A stretch of DNA of 64,000 nt from Bacillota bacterium (GCA_023415825.1 JAEZJF010000019.1:62001-126000), one strand, 5' to 3'; positions 37,501 through 46,142 are shown, numbered from the stretch's first letter. Made by a program: numbers and translations. Notes: generated from the sequence alone by a model not told the origin.

Positions 37501-39036
37501 ATGAAGAGTATAACGCCTGGTAGTGAACTGCCGGAACAGCCCAAAGAAAAATCCGCGAAAAAGCAAATTTCTTTCAGGAATTTGCCTCGGACATTGCTTA
37601 TGCTTGTTTTCGTCAGTATCTTCCTGTTTTCGCTTTTTAAACTAGCAACCAAGCTTTATGCCTATTATAAAGAGAACAAATCATATGAGAGCATTCGGGC
37701 GTCCATACAACACCCTGATGGTCCTACCTGGGAACCCGCGGACGCGGTGGGAGAGCCAGAACCTTCGAACCGTGACGCGGCCGAGAGTATGACTTCCCCT
37801 TCACCGCTTCCCTATACCGTTCTCAAGGGCGATCCCAACGAATTGAACCCGGAAGGTGTTTTCAAGGTTTATTCCGCCTTAAAGGCGCAAAATGCTGATT
37901 TAGTGGGTTGGATCAGTATGCCCGGTTTCCGCAAAGTAATCGATTATCCCGTTATGAAGAGCGGGGATAATGAATTTTATTTGACACATGACTTTTATAA
38001 AAACAAATCTTATTCCGGATCAATCTTCATGGATGCAGTCAATAGGAGTACAGAACCCGACAAGAATATTATCCTCTATGGCCATGCCATGAAAGATATG
38101 TCCATGTTCGGTAATCTCAGGGATTATCCCGTTGACAAAGAAAAATACGGTAAGAATACTACGATTTACTTGGATTTTCTTAGCATGCATCTTGAATATC
38201 AGGTTTTTTCGGCTTATTCAACGGAATCAAGCTTTGATTACCGGAGAATAACCTTTACTGACGATGCGGATTTCTTAAGTTTTCTGGAAACAATCAAGGG
38301 AAAATCCGAGCATGACTTTGGCGGTTCCCTGTCGCCCCAGGACAAAATTATTACATTGTCAACATGCGATGAGAGCTATGGAAAAGACGGACGGACGGTT
38401 ATTCACGCGAAACTCGTCAAGCAGATGGTTTATGACGGCAGCGGCATTGAAGGTGATTATGCAAAAGCGGATGGGCAAAGCGGCAAAAAAATTATATCGT
38501 CCAATGTTTACCTTGGGACGCTGTTACTGCAGTATCAAGTTACGGAAGCCGATGACAGTAAAAACAATGAGGATCCTCAAACATTGACCCTATCCGCACC
38601 CGGAAAGTCTCCTGATGAAGAAACACCGAGTACTTCACCCACGCCTGATGCGGGCAAGGCAGACAAGAGCCCTGCGGTTCTATGGCAGGATGCCGTTTTG
38701 GAGCCTCCTTTTTCGACTACCGGCAAGGTTTTTTCAACAAAAGTCCCGGCTGAGGCTAATAACGCCAAACTAACGGTTACAGCAGATGATCCGAAGGCAG
38801 GCCTTAGCTATACACTGAACGGTAACGTTGCCAAGCCGGACAGCCTTGCATTGATTGAGGGAGATAATGTTATTATTGTGCGGGTGGTGTCCGTCGATGG
38901 CCTTTATGCCAGAACATATACCATACATGTTTTAAGGGAGCCTTCTCCCACATCGCCAACGCCTCAACCCGAACAAACGCCTTTGACTTCAACAGAGCCG
39001 GCAGCATCAGCCTCCGCCGCGGCAAATCAGCCATAG
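37501..39036 (+). CDS. Class B sortase with C-terminal cadherin-like domain
   Basis: A 511-residue membrane-anchored transpeptidase. The N-terminal signal anchor (~32-52) and the sortase B barrel (~115-320) show all three catalytic residues: His195 (LYGHAM), Cys289 (TLSTC) and Arg298 (DGRTVIHAK). The length exceeds the usual ~250 residues because a Pro/Ser/Thr linker, a cadherin-like beta-sandwich (~395-480, LTVTADDPKAGLSYTLNG) and a further Pro/Thr tail are added. A TATAAT at 37439 may be its own promoter. The NPKTADSG-tailed surface protein of the same island is its likely substrate. The extra domain may hold the enzyme to wall or glycan; that is inference. Confidence 0.87.
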   Translation: MKSITPGSELPEQPKEKSAKKQISFRNLPRTLLMLVFVSIFLFSLFKLATKLYAYYKENKSYESIRASIQHPDGPTWEPADAVGEPEPSNRDAAESMTSPSPLPYTVLKGDPNELNPEGVFKVYSALKAQNADLVGWISMPGFRKVIDYPVMKSGDNEFYLTHDFYKNKSYSGSIFMDAVNRSTEPDKNIILYGHAMKDMSMFGNLRDYPVDKEKYGKNTTIYLDFLSMHLEYQVFSAYSTESSFDYRRITFTDDADFLSFLETIKGKSEHDFGGSLSPQDKIITLSTCDESYGKDGRTVIHAKLVKQMVYDGSGIEGDYAKADGQSGKKIISSNVYLGTLLLQYQVTEADDSKNNEDPQTLTLSAPGKSPDEETPSTSPTPDAGKADKSPAVLWQDAVLEPPFSTTGKVFSTKVPAEANNAKLTVTADDPKAGLSYTLNGNVAKPDSLALIEGDNVIIVRVVSVDGLYARTYTIHVLREPSPTSPTPQPEQTPLTSTEPAASASAAANQP

Positions 39037-39083
39037 CTCGGATTATTCCGATTCAGTAAGCATAACCATGCATCAAGCATGAA

Positions 39084-39971
39084 CTATATATTAATAGGCA
39101 TAAAGATCTCTGCTTCACAATAACTCTCAGAGCATACCTTTGAGTCAATTCGCTCAAAGTGATAGTCCCCGGTTAAGACATAGCTTGTTTTAGGTGCCCA
39201 TTCAAAATCGATACAGTTATATACTTCCATCAAGGTCCGGATGTTTATTTCCATAAAGCTGTGAAACCCAATATACTTGAAAACGGCATAGGTATTCATT
39301 GGCATACTCAGACACAGAAAAGGTTCGGATACATTCTGGAATGATGAGACCTCCACACTGGGTATGTAGAAATTACTGTATTCCGGCCTCGCAGAGTATT
39401 TAACCAGGCCGATATAAACGCTTTCATCGACTTTGTCCTTAATTTGCGGCATGAATTGCTGATAAAAATCAAGGGCTATTTTGTTCGCTGTAAGGTCTTT
39501 TACATTCTCCTCATGAATGATCTCGCTTTTTATTCCCGTGACAAAAAACTCGGGCTTCATGCAGAAATACGGCTCCAATAGTATACCTTGACTTAGATTA
39601 TGGACAAAGCTTAGATCATATTTTGGTACGACAGGTATTTCCTTGGGCTTTCTGCGGTAGGCCGAAGGGGTTGTGTTAAACAGGCCTTTGAAAGCCCTGA
39701 TGTATGTCTGTTCATACTCAAAAGCGTATTCAGTTGCGATATCAATTATTTTTAGCCTGGAATTGAGAAGATCGTTAAGGCTTTCAGTTAGCTTGCGGGC
39801 TCTTGCATAATCCATAGGCGTCTGCCCGGTAAGCGCCTTAAACAGTCTCAACATATGAAATTTTGACACATTAACATCGTCAGACAGACTATCGAGAGTT
39901 ATCGGCTCGCGCAACTTCTTCTCAATACAGGTTACTGCCTTTCCTACAAGCTCTGAATCCGCTCTGTACAT
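39084..39971 (-). CDS. AraC-family regulator with GyrI-like effector domain
   Basis: A 295-residue protein with an N-terminal AraC helix-turn-helix pair (residues ~8-108; VNVSKFHMLRLFKALTG and ATEYAFEYEQTYIRAFKG) and a C-terminal effector-binding domain of the GyrI/Rob type. AAGGATGG precedes the ATG. It is convergent with the sortase and divergent from the esterase, whose promoter region it shares. It may act on that esterase or be unrelated to the LacI-1 regulon. Confidence 0.83.
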   Translation of the reverse strand: MYRADSELVGKAVTCIEKKLREPITLDSLSDDVNVSKFHMLRLFKALTGQTPMDYARARKLTESLNDLLNSRLKIIDIATEYAFEYEQTYIRAFKGLFNTTPSAYRRKPKEIPVVPKYDLSFVHNLSQGILLEPYFCMKPEFFVTGIKSEIIHEENVKDLTANKIALDFYQQFMPQIKDKVDESVYIGLVKYSARPEYSNFYIPSVEVSSFQNVSEPFLCLSMPMNTYAVFKYIGFHSFMEINIRTLMEVYNCIDFEWAPKTSYVLTGDYHFERIDSKVCSESYCEAEIFMPINI

Positions 39972-40039
39972 CTGTATCCATCCTTATCGGGCTGAATGAT
40001 ATCAGCAATTTTTGTTAATAAATGTGTAGTAAGCTCTAT

Positions 40040-40066
40040 TATAATATTTTCAGGTTTAACGCTAAA
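40040..40066 (+). promoter_or_regulatory. Promoter -10 and LacI-1 operator site C before the esterase
   Basis: TATAAT at 40040-40045 (no good -35 seen at the right spacing) is followed 9 nt later by TTTAACGCTAAA (40055-40066), matching TTTANCGNTAAA. The operator runs into the AAAGGAG ribosome site at 40064-40070, so repressor could also block initiation. Confidence 0.5.
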
Positions 40067-40076
40067 GGAGAACTTT

Positions 40077-41216
40077 ATGAAAAAGATATACATACTGATA
40101 ATAGCACTGGTGCTGACACTTTGCAGCTGTACTTCGGTTAACAATGATACAATTCCGAGACAGACATCACCTGCAGTTGAATCGACGGTTACTCCTCAAG
40201 AAAGTACGCCTACCCCCTCAGGTGAATCGGTTGACGCTTCAAAAGTAAGCAGTCCAACTCCGGAAGCGCCGAAGAATCTTGATAGTAAGCAGTGGGAACA
40301 GTTCTTTCATCAAATCGAGATAGATTCGCCGTCTGCAAAAAACAATATGCTCGAGGATACCAGAAAAACATTGGTATTTGTTACACTGCCCCCATCATAC
40401 TTTGATGAAACAGAAAAAAGATATCCCGTGGTCTATTATCTGCATGGCTTTCAAGATGCTCCGGGAGGTTTCTCAAGGCAGGGCCGCAACAGCCTCCGCA
40501 GTTCCATGATGAATGAGGGGGCCAAGGAGTATCTGTTTGTTGAGGTTTCAGGCTATAACAAATATGGTGGGTCCTTTTATGTCAACTCACCTGTCACAGG
40601 CAATTGGGAGGATTATTTTGTCAGCGAAGTTATTTCAAAGATTGATGCAGATTACAGGACAATTGCCGATGGAGCTTCAAGAGGTATCTGCGGATTCTCG
40701 ATGGGCGGCTTCGGATGCCTGAATCTTGCTTTTAAGCACTCCGATGTATTCAGTGCTGTTTATTCAATGTCACCCGGCGTTTTGACCTCTGAACTTGATA
40801 CCGGTCTTAAGGATGCCATGAGAACCTGGGCCGGTGACAGTTCCTTCAAAATGGCGTACGGTCAGGCATTTGCATATGACTTGTCGTTGGGTGACCCATA
40901 TTTTATAGAGCCAAAATTTGATGGAAGCGACGAGGATAATAAGATCATTGATGCATGGAATAGCGGTTTCGGTGATTGGGACAAGAAGATAGATGCATAT
41001 TTGGCTCTTAATAAACCGTTGAAAGCCATAACCATAGGATATGGCACTGAGGATAACTACACATGGATACCCATAGGCAGCGATTATCTTTCAGAGCTCT
41101 TAACCCAAAAGGGAATAGAAAACACTCTGTATGCGCATAGCGGCGGTCACTCTCAATCAGGTGATTTCATGAGTTCCATCTGTACCGAATTCTTTAATAA
41201 GTATCTTGGCTATTAG
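40077..41216 (+). CDS. Esterase-D/CE1-like lipoprotein esterase
   Basis: 379 residues from ATG 40077 (AAAGGAG 6 nt upstream; the frame opens at 39996 but lacks a ribosome site there). The signal peptide ends LTLCSC (lipobox), followed by a Pro/Ser/Thr tether (~25-60). The alpha/beta-hydrolase domain has nucleophile Ser208 in GFSMGGFG, an oxyanion-side motif VVYYLHGFQD, and the likely His in SGGHSQSG. The family includes acetyl-xylan and feruloyl esterases. Carrying a LacI-1 operator, it probably removes ester groups from the island's target glycan at the cell surface. Confidence 0.82.
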   Translation: MKKIYILIIALVLTLCSCTSVNNDTIPRQTSPAVESTVTPQESTPTPSGESVDASKVSSPTPEAPKNLDSKQWEQFFHQIEIDSPSAKNNMLEDTRKTLVFVTLPPSYFDETEKRYPVVYYLHGFQDAPGGFSRQGRNSLRSSMMNEGAKEYLFVEVSGYNKYGGSFYVNSPVTGNWEDYFVSEVISKIDADYRTIADGASRGICGFSMGGFGCLNLAFKHSDVFSAVYSMSPGVLTSELDTGLKDAMRTWAGDSSFKMAYGQAFAYDLSLGDPYFIEPKFDGSDEDNKIIDAWNSGFGDWDKKIDAYLALNKPLKAITIGYGTEDNYTWIPIGSDYLSELLTQKGIENTLYAHSGGHSQSGDFMSSICTEFFNKYLGY

Positions 41217-41260
41217 CATAGCTATTAAGAATCCGAAATGGTTTATCTATTACTTCGATT

Positions 41261-41291
41261 AAAAAGCTTCATGAAAATTATGAGGCTTTTT
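41261..41291 (+). terminator. Rho-independent terminator of the esterase gene
   Basis: An inverted repeat (41261-41272 / 41280-41291, 7-nt loop) runs into TTTTTTT, 44 nt after the stop. Confidence 0.75.
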
Positions 41292-41335
41292 TTCATCCCC
41301 TTACGTAATAGTAAATAAAAGGCTTGCACGCTCAC

Positions 41336-41373
41336 TTTCCAGTCGTGCGCCTTAGACCAGCTCAGCCATCTCT
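41336..41373 (-). pseudogene. 5' half of a duplicated tRNA-Ser
   Basis: 38 bp identical to bases 42454-42491 of the intact tRNA-Ser: the acceptor 5' strand, D-arm and 5' side of the anticodon arm. The first two tRNA bases are altered, and no 3' half follows to the left. The matching 3' half is at 22227-22258. With the intact tRNA it forms a direct repeat around a ~1.1-kb AT-rich segment. Confidence 0.75.
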
Positions 41374-41376
41374 CTG

Positions 41377-41385
41377 TGTTATAAT
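41377..41385 (+). promoter_or_regulatory. Extended -10 promoter next to the tRNA fragment
   Basis: TGTTATAAT fits the extended -10 form (TGnTATAAT) and begins 3 nt after the tRNA-Ser fragment, about 90 nt before the lipoprotein gene. Confidence 0.45.
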
Positions 41386-41476
41386 GATGTAGAATAAAAT
41401 TGTTATCTGCTTTAGAGTTGTAACACGAAAAAACGGCTGAACATAGAAACATTCATTTTGAAAAGAGGTAGATATT

Positions 41477-42226
41477 GTGAAAAAGATTATAATTTTATTA
41501 GTTTTTATTTTGATGTTTTCAGGCTGCACAAATTCAAAAACAAATACTTCAAACAATTTAACTAATATCCCAACTAATATCCCAACTAATACCCCAACTA
41601 ATACCTCAACTAATGCGATTACAAATAACTTAAACGATTACATTAAGGTGTATGATTCCCTGATAATCGAATGGAAATCCGCTTTAAACAACTTAAAAAG
41701 CGGAAACGATTCAGGAACCGATATGTTGTCTTTTTATTTTTATGATATGAATGACACCAATAATGCGAAAGCATACTATGCGTTATATGACATTGACGGT
41801 AACGGAACTCCCGAACTTATATTAAGAAAAACAAGCAATTATGAAGATATTATAGCTTATATATTCACAAATAAAGACGATAAAACAATAAATATTTTCG
41901 GCTACGATAGCGTCGGTAATTTGAGTGAAGTTCCGTGGAGCAGAGTCGGGTCAAGTGATATTTTAAGCAATGGCTTAATAGACAGTATAAACGGTGATTA
42001 TACAATATATAAAATTGCTGATGACGGTTGTAGCGTAGTCGAGGTTGCTTCAAGCGAACCGTATGACTATCTCGATATGGCTAGCTTAGCAGATGCTAAA
42101 TGGAGATATTATGCAAATAGCGTGCAGGTGAATTATGATTCTTATGTTCAATATTTAAAAGAACATGATTATTCGGAAGGCGGAGATAATGCTTTGGCAA
42201 TAATAAATTGGGTATCTTTAGATTGA
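41477..42226 (+). CDS. AT-rich lipoprotein with Asn/Pro/Thr repeat tether
   Basis: A 249-residue lipoprotein: signal peptide ending MFSGC (lipobox), then an Asn/Thr/Pro repeat tether (residues ~22-50) encoded by a 12-bp tandem repeat, then an unrecognised domain holding an EF-hand-like DIDGNGTPELILR segment. AAAGAGG precedes the GTG at 41477. Codons are markedly more AT-rich than in neighbouring genes, and the gene lies between two copies of tRNA-Ser sequence. Both point to recent acquisition. Function unknown. Confidence 0.65.
   Translation: MKKIIILLVFILMFSGCTNSKTNTSNNLTNIPTNIPTNTPTNTSTNAITNNLNDYIKVYDSLIIEWKSALNNLKSGNDSGTDMLSFYFYDMNDTNNAKAYYALYDIDGNGTPELILRKTSNYEDIIAYIFTNKDDKTINIFGYDSVGNLSEVPWSRVGSSDILSNGLIDSINGDYTIYKIADDGCSVVEVASSEPYDYLDMASLADAKWRYYANSVQVNYDSYVQYLKEHDYSEGGDNALAIINWVSLD
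41561..41620 (+). repeat. 12-bp tandem repeat inside the lipoprotein gene
   Basis: Four copies of ACTAATATCCCA with small changes, plus a partial fifth (41609-41620), encode Thr-Asn-Ile/Thr-Pro/Ser units of the tether. Copy number could vary by slippage. Confidence 0.8.
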
Positions 42227-42292
42227 GATGCTATAAAAACCAGTACATTTTTCCTTTTAAGTTGCTTAACTATATTATAAAAAAATCAAACA

Positions 42293-42329
42293 AAAAGAGT
42301 GGCAAGGTATAAACCTTAACCACTCTTTT
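42293..42329. terminator. Bidirectional terminator
   Basis: AAAAGAGTGG / CCACTCTTTT (42293-42302 / 42320-42329) with an inner AAGGT / ACCTT stem. It has an A-tract on one side and T-rich sequence on the other, so it can end the plus-strand lipoprotein transcript and the minus-strand tRNA transcript. Confidence 0.75.
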
Positions 42330-42402
42330 CAGTTTTGAATCATAAAAACACTGTCACAGCGAACCCACCGTTAAAATAAATAGTGTTTATATAATTCCTG
42401 TT

Positions 42403-42493
42403 TGGCGGAGAGAGAGAGATTCGAACTCTCGGAACGGGTTAACGTTCACACGATTTCCAGTCGTGCGCCTTAGACCAGCTCAGCCATCTCTCC
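42403..42493 (-). tRNA. tRNA-Ser (anticodon GGA)
   Basis: A complete class II cloverleaf with encoded CCA: acceptor GGAGAGA pairs with TCTCTCC, discriminator G, anticodon stem CACGA/TCGTG around loop CTGGAAA (anticodon GGA, reads UCC/UCU), a long variable arm as in tRNA-Ser, and T-arm GAGAG-TTCGAAT-CTCTC. CCA is complementary to 42403-42405. Confidence 0.95.
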
Positions 42494-42807
42494 ATAAATA
42501 TTTGTATGCGCTTTACCGGTGCTCGACCAGCATGCTTGAATATTGTAACACAGGCTTTTATGAGAGTCAAGCGCTTTTAAGCAGGGTGTTGAAGGTTTGT
42601 GAGTGACTTTTAAACTCTAGGCTATTTTTTATTGGATGACTCGTTTTAATTATTTTGTATATTTTTTTATACACCCTAAACCGTGTGCCAGCCTTATTTT
42701 CCACCGAAAAGGCAAGTATTTACAGCTCTTTTATGTTTGAAGTTATTGTACATCAATATTACAATAGTAGTGTTGCCTTTTATCATTAGGAAGGATGGTA
42801 TGTTCTT
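42494..42807. other. Non-coding stretch between tRNA-Ser and the MATE gene
   Basis: 314 bp holding the tRNA promoter (42542-42570) and otherwise AT-rich sequence. Short open frames here look random, and I see no other structured element. The MATE promoter is presumably in the AT-rich right part but has no clear consensus. Confidence 0.5.
42542..42570 (-). promoter_or_regulatory. Promoter of tRNA-Ser
   Basis: On the minus strand: TTGACT (42565-42570), 17 nt, TACAAT (42542-42547), 48 nt before the tRNA 5' end. Confidence 0.75.
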
Positions 42808-44217
42808 TTGTTTCAGCTTTTCAAACGCAAAGATTCGACAGAGCTCTCCCGCAGCATGTGGCACGAGGTTAAGTCCATCACATGGCCCGCATTCATAGAA
42901 TTAGTCATGTCCACTCTATTCGGTATGGTGGATATGATCATGGTAGGACAGCTCAGTTCAGCATCAATAGCCGCCGTTGGACTTACTAATCAACCTTTTA
43001 TGCTGTTATTAGCCATTTTTGCGGCTGTCAATGTCGGTACAACAACCCTTGTGGCATGGAATATTGGTGCCGGTAATAGCAAGAGCGCTTCAGCCGTCAC
43101 AAGACAGACTCTCATGGTGAACATTATTCTTGGAATATTCATGAGTGTAATAGGCATTATTTTAGCCGGTCCCATCGTTGTTTTCATGGGTGCGGAGGCT
43201 GACACCATAAAGGATGCAACCGCATACTTCCAGATTGTTTCCGGCGGGTTGGCTTTTCAAGCTGTTACTATGGGTATAACCGCTGCGCTCAGAGGCGCCG
43301 GGGAAACGAAGCTGCCCATGCTCTACAATATTGGCAGCAACCTTTTAAATGTTTTTGGCAACTATGTCCTTATATATGGAAAGCTTGGCTTCCCCAAATG
43401 GGGAGTAGCCGGAGCGGCTGTGTCCACTACTTTTTCAAGAATAGTGGCCTGTGCCATTGCCATCTATATCATTTACTCAAAAAAATCCGTTATCTCCATC
43501 AGTATTAAAGAGAGCTACCGATTTGATAAAGATATTTTAAAGAAGGTTTTTAAAATTGGCTTGCCATCGGCTCTTGAACAGTTTGTGATTCAGGGCGGAC
43601 TTGTTATGTTTGCCCGCATAGTTTCAAGTCTGGGTACTGCAGGGTTTGCGGCTCATCAGATAGGACTTAATATCTCCGGGTTGACCTTTGCGCCCAGCAT
43701 GGCGTGCGGGGTTGCAGCTACAACTCTTGTAGGTCAAAGCCTTGGAGCTAATGATGAGGAAAAGGCTAAAAAATACGCCGATGTCATCCATCATATGTCA
43801 ATTTTCATTGCCTGCATTATGGGATTGGTTTTTGTTATATTCTCGCATCCTCTTGCACGTTTATATACCAAGGAACTAGAAGTGGCGGCTATGGCGGGTA
43901 TTGTGCTTAAAATATTGGCTTTGGCACAGCCCGGCCAATCGACACAGCTCAGCTTAGCCGGAGCCTTAAGGGGTGCGGGTGATACGATGTATCCTCTCTA
44001 TGCCTCTATTTTCGGCATATGGATTTTCCGTGTCGTGGTTGCCTATGTATTTGTGAGTGTATTCCAATGGGGCCTAATAGGTGCATGGGTAGCTTTAGTG
44101 ATTGATCAATACGCACGGGCTTCCATTGTTTATCTTAGATATCGTTCAGGAAAATGGAAGCATATGAAGAATCGTGCTGTAGAGAATGAAGCTTTGGAGC
44201 CTGTTTCTGAGGCTTGA
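42808..44217 (+). CDS. MATE-family efflux transporter
   Basis: A 469-residue, 12-helix MATE exporter of the NorM/DinF superfamily. Typical segments are GMVDMIMVGQLSSASIAAVG in the first helix pair, GAGNSKSASA after helix 2, and LRGAGETKLPM / LRGAGDTMYPLY at equivalent places in the two halves. The best start is TTG 42808, with AGGAAGG 13 nt upstream; nearby ATGs are out of frame. It exports cationic drugs or metabolites by Na+ or H+ exchange. It appears monocistronic and its substrate is unknown. Confidence 0.9.
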   Translation: MFQLFKRKDSTELSRSMWHEVKSITWPAFIELVMSTLFGMVDMIMVGQLSSASIAAVGLTNQPFMLLLAIFAAVNVGTTTLVAWNIGAGNSKSASAVTRQTLMVNIILGIFMSVIGIILAGPIVVFMGAEADTIKDATAYFQIVSGGLAFQAVTMGITAALRGAGETKLPMLYNIGSNLLNVFGNYVLIYGKLGFPKWGVAGAAVSTTFSRIVACAIAIYIIYSKKSVISISIKESYRFDKDILKKVFKIGLPSALEQFVIQGGLVMFARIVSSLGTAGFAAHQIGLNISGLTFAPSMACGVAATTLVGQSLGANDEEKAKKYADVIHHMSIFIACIMGLVFVIFSHPLARLYTKELEVAAMAGIVLKILALAQPGQSTQLSLAGALRGAGDTMYPLYASIFGIWIFRVVVAYVFVSVFQWGLIGAWVALVIDQYARASIVYLRYRSGKWKHMKNRAVENEALEPVSEA

Positions 44218-44357
44218 TACATTAATTACAAATACTGGTTTACAAAGTAGTTTTATGATAAAATGAGTAATCAACTTGGACTGCTATTTATAGTGAAGAC
44301 CGCTAAAGCAAGCTTCCTTTTAGATGAATATTCTTTGTATAAAAAAGAGGTAGTGCT

Positions 44358-46142
44358 TTGGGATCGGGAAACAGGTTTCTTTGCAGGATCGGAAAAAGCC
44401 TTGCGAACTTGAAAATAAGCAACAGAATTATGCTGATTTACGGTTTTTTTGTCATATTCTCATTGTCCTTAAGCAGCATTATCTACCAAAGCGTGTACTA
44501 TAATGCAATGGTAAACAAGATTAGTGAAGTATCCATGCAGAACCTGCAATCTCTGGAGGTTAACGTTAATGCGTTAATTGAAAATGCAGACTATTGCTCG
44601 AACTTGATCCTTTCCGACCCAACTGTGCAGGACTGTCTTACCAACTCCGGTGATAACTTCCCCTTGAAACTAAAAATGAGCTATTTTCTACGTCGTATGA
44701 TGGCAATTACCCCAAACATATCGGCGATTTTTATTATGGATAATTTTCAACAGCGATACTTCACCAACAGGGCCTCTGAAGGGAATCTGCCAATAGAAAT
44801 TGACTATGGAAACAAAGAAAGATGGTTTCCCGAAATACAGAACAAAAAGGGTGGAATGGTCATTAAGCTGAACGGTGGTAATGTTTTTCTTGAGAAAAGG
44901 AAAGAGAAATTTCTTTCCTGTATGAAGATTATAAGCAACATCGAAAGCCAAATCCCTATTGGCATGATCATTATCAATATAAGTGAGCACGACATTAGTA
45001 GAATATTCGGTAAAACTCTTGGCAAGAGTGACTCCATCACGATTCTGAGGGATGAGAACGACAATGAAATCATCCCCTCAGGTTATAACAGCAGTCCGAA
45101 GGTTGAAGAGCTCATCCAGTCATTTAAAGGAAAAGACTTTGGATCCGAGGTTATTGAGCTTGGAGCCAAGAAACACCTTTTATCCTATTTGAAATTAAGC
45201 AAATATGACTGGAAATTGATCAGCATCATCCCGTTTGCTGAAGTTCCACAGGAACACCTATATTCCGGCTTTATTTTTTTAGCCGTTATTATTGCAAACG
45301 GAATTCTGATATTTATCATCTCCGTATTTATGGCGCGGACTATAACCAAGCCAATAGATATTCTGTTAAGGTCTATGAAGGAAAATGAAAGAGGAGAGCT
45401 GAAGGAAGCCAGCTTTACATCGAAGATCGTGGAGTTTTCTAAGCTAAGAGACGGCTATAATGCTATGATTATCAAGATCAAGGAATTGCTTGAAAGGATC
45501 ATCAAGGAGCAGAGAACCAAGAGAAAAGCCGAGCTCGAAGTGCTCCACGCGCAGGTAAAGCCTCATTTTCTCTATAACACCATTGACACCATCAATTCCC
45601 TTGCCATGATGGGAAAGAATGAGGAAGTCTGTACGGCGCTGACCTCTTTAGGGCAGTACTACAGAACAAGTCTCAGCAAGGGCCGCGAGGTGATAACTGT
45701 GGAAGAAGAGATCGAAACGGTGAAGAATTACCTGGCTATACAAAAAATCAGGTATGGCGATATTTTCACCGCTGAAATAAAGGCTGATCCAAGCGTATTG
45801 AAGTATGACGTTTTAAAGCTTGTGCTCCAGCCTTTGGCTGAGAATTCCTTATATCATGGCATCAAGCCTAAAGGAGAGCAAGGAAGTATAATGATCAGCG
45901 CAAGCCTCTCCAATGATACCATTGTGCTTACAGTGGAGGATGACGGGGTAGGTATGGACCAGGAAGTTATTGATAAGATTCTTGTAGGGGATATGAAAGC
46001 CGGCGGCAGCTTCGGCCTGAGAGGAACCATAGAAAGACTGCGCATATTCTATGACAGAAAAAATGTAATTGATATCATTAGCCGTGAAAGTGAAGGCACA
46101 AAAATAATCATTACAGTCCCTATTAAAGGAGAATTCCAATGA
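44358..46142 (+). CDS. YesM-type sensor histidine kinase
   Basis: 594 residues, start TTG 44358 with AAAGAGG 7 nt upstream. A transmembrane helix (~25-47), a ~240-residue extracellular Cache-like region, a second helix (~305-328) and a HAMP-like linker precede the kinase core. His403 lies in QVKPHFLYN (Lys replaces the usual Asn), the N-box is PLAENSLYHG and the G-box is DDGVGMD. It overlaps the regulator gene by ATGA. The downstream binding protein and permeases are the likely target. Confidence 0.9.
   Translation: MGSGNRFLCRIGKSLANLKISNRIMLIYGFFVIFSLSLSSIIYQSVYYNAMVNKISEVSMQNLQSLEVNVNALIENADYCSNLILSDPTVQDCLTNSGDNFPLKLKMSYFLRRMMAITPNISAIFIMDNFQQRYFTNRASEGNLPIEIDYGNKERWFPEIQNKKGGMVIKLNGGNVFLEKRKEKFLSCMKIISNIESQIPIGMIIINISEHDISRIFGKTLGKSDSITILRDENDNEIIPSGYNSSPKVEELIQSFKGKDFGSEVIELGAKKHLLSYLKLSKYDWKLISIIPFAEVPQEHLYSGFIFLAVIIANGILIFIISVFMARTITKPIDILLRSMKENERGELKEASFTSKIVEFSKLRDGYNAMIIKIKELLERIIKEQRTKRKAELEVLHAQVKPHFLYNTIDTINSLAMMGKNEEVCTALTSLGQYYRTSLSKGREVITVEEEIETVKNYLAIQKIRYGDIFTAEIKADPSVLKYDVLKLVLQPLAENSLYHGIKPKGEQGSIMISASLSNDTIVLTVEDDGVGMDQEVIDKILVGDMKAGGSFGLRGTIERLRIFYDRKNVIDIISRESEGTKIIITVPIKGEFQ

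Noticed and set aside
37501..39036. Pilus-assembly (class C) sortase
   Set aside because: The insertions and the TLSTC / YGHAM context are of class B type, and there is no pilin-like gene with an LPXTG signal nearby.
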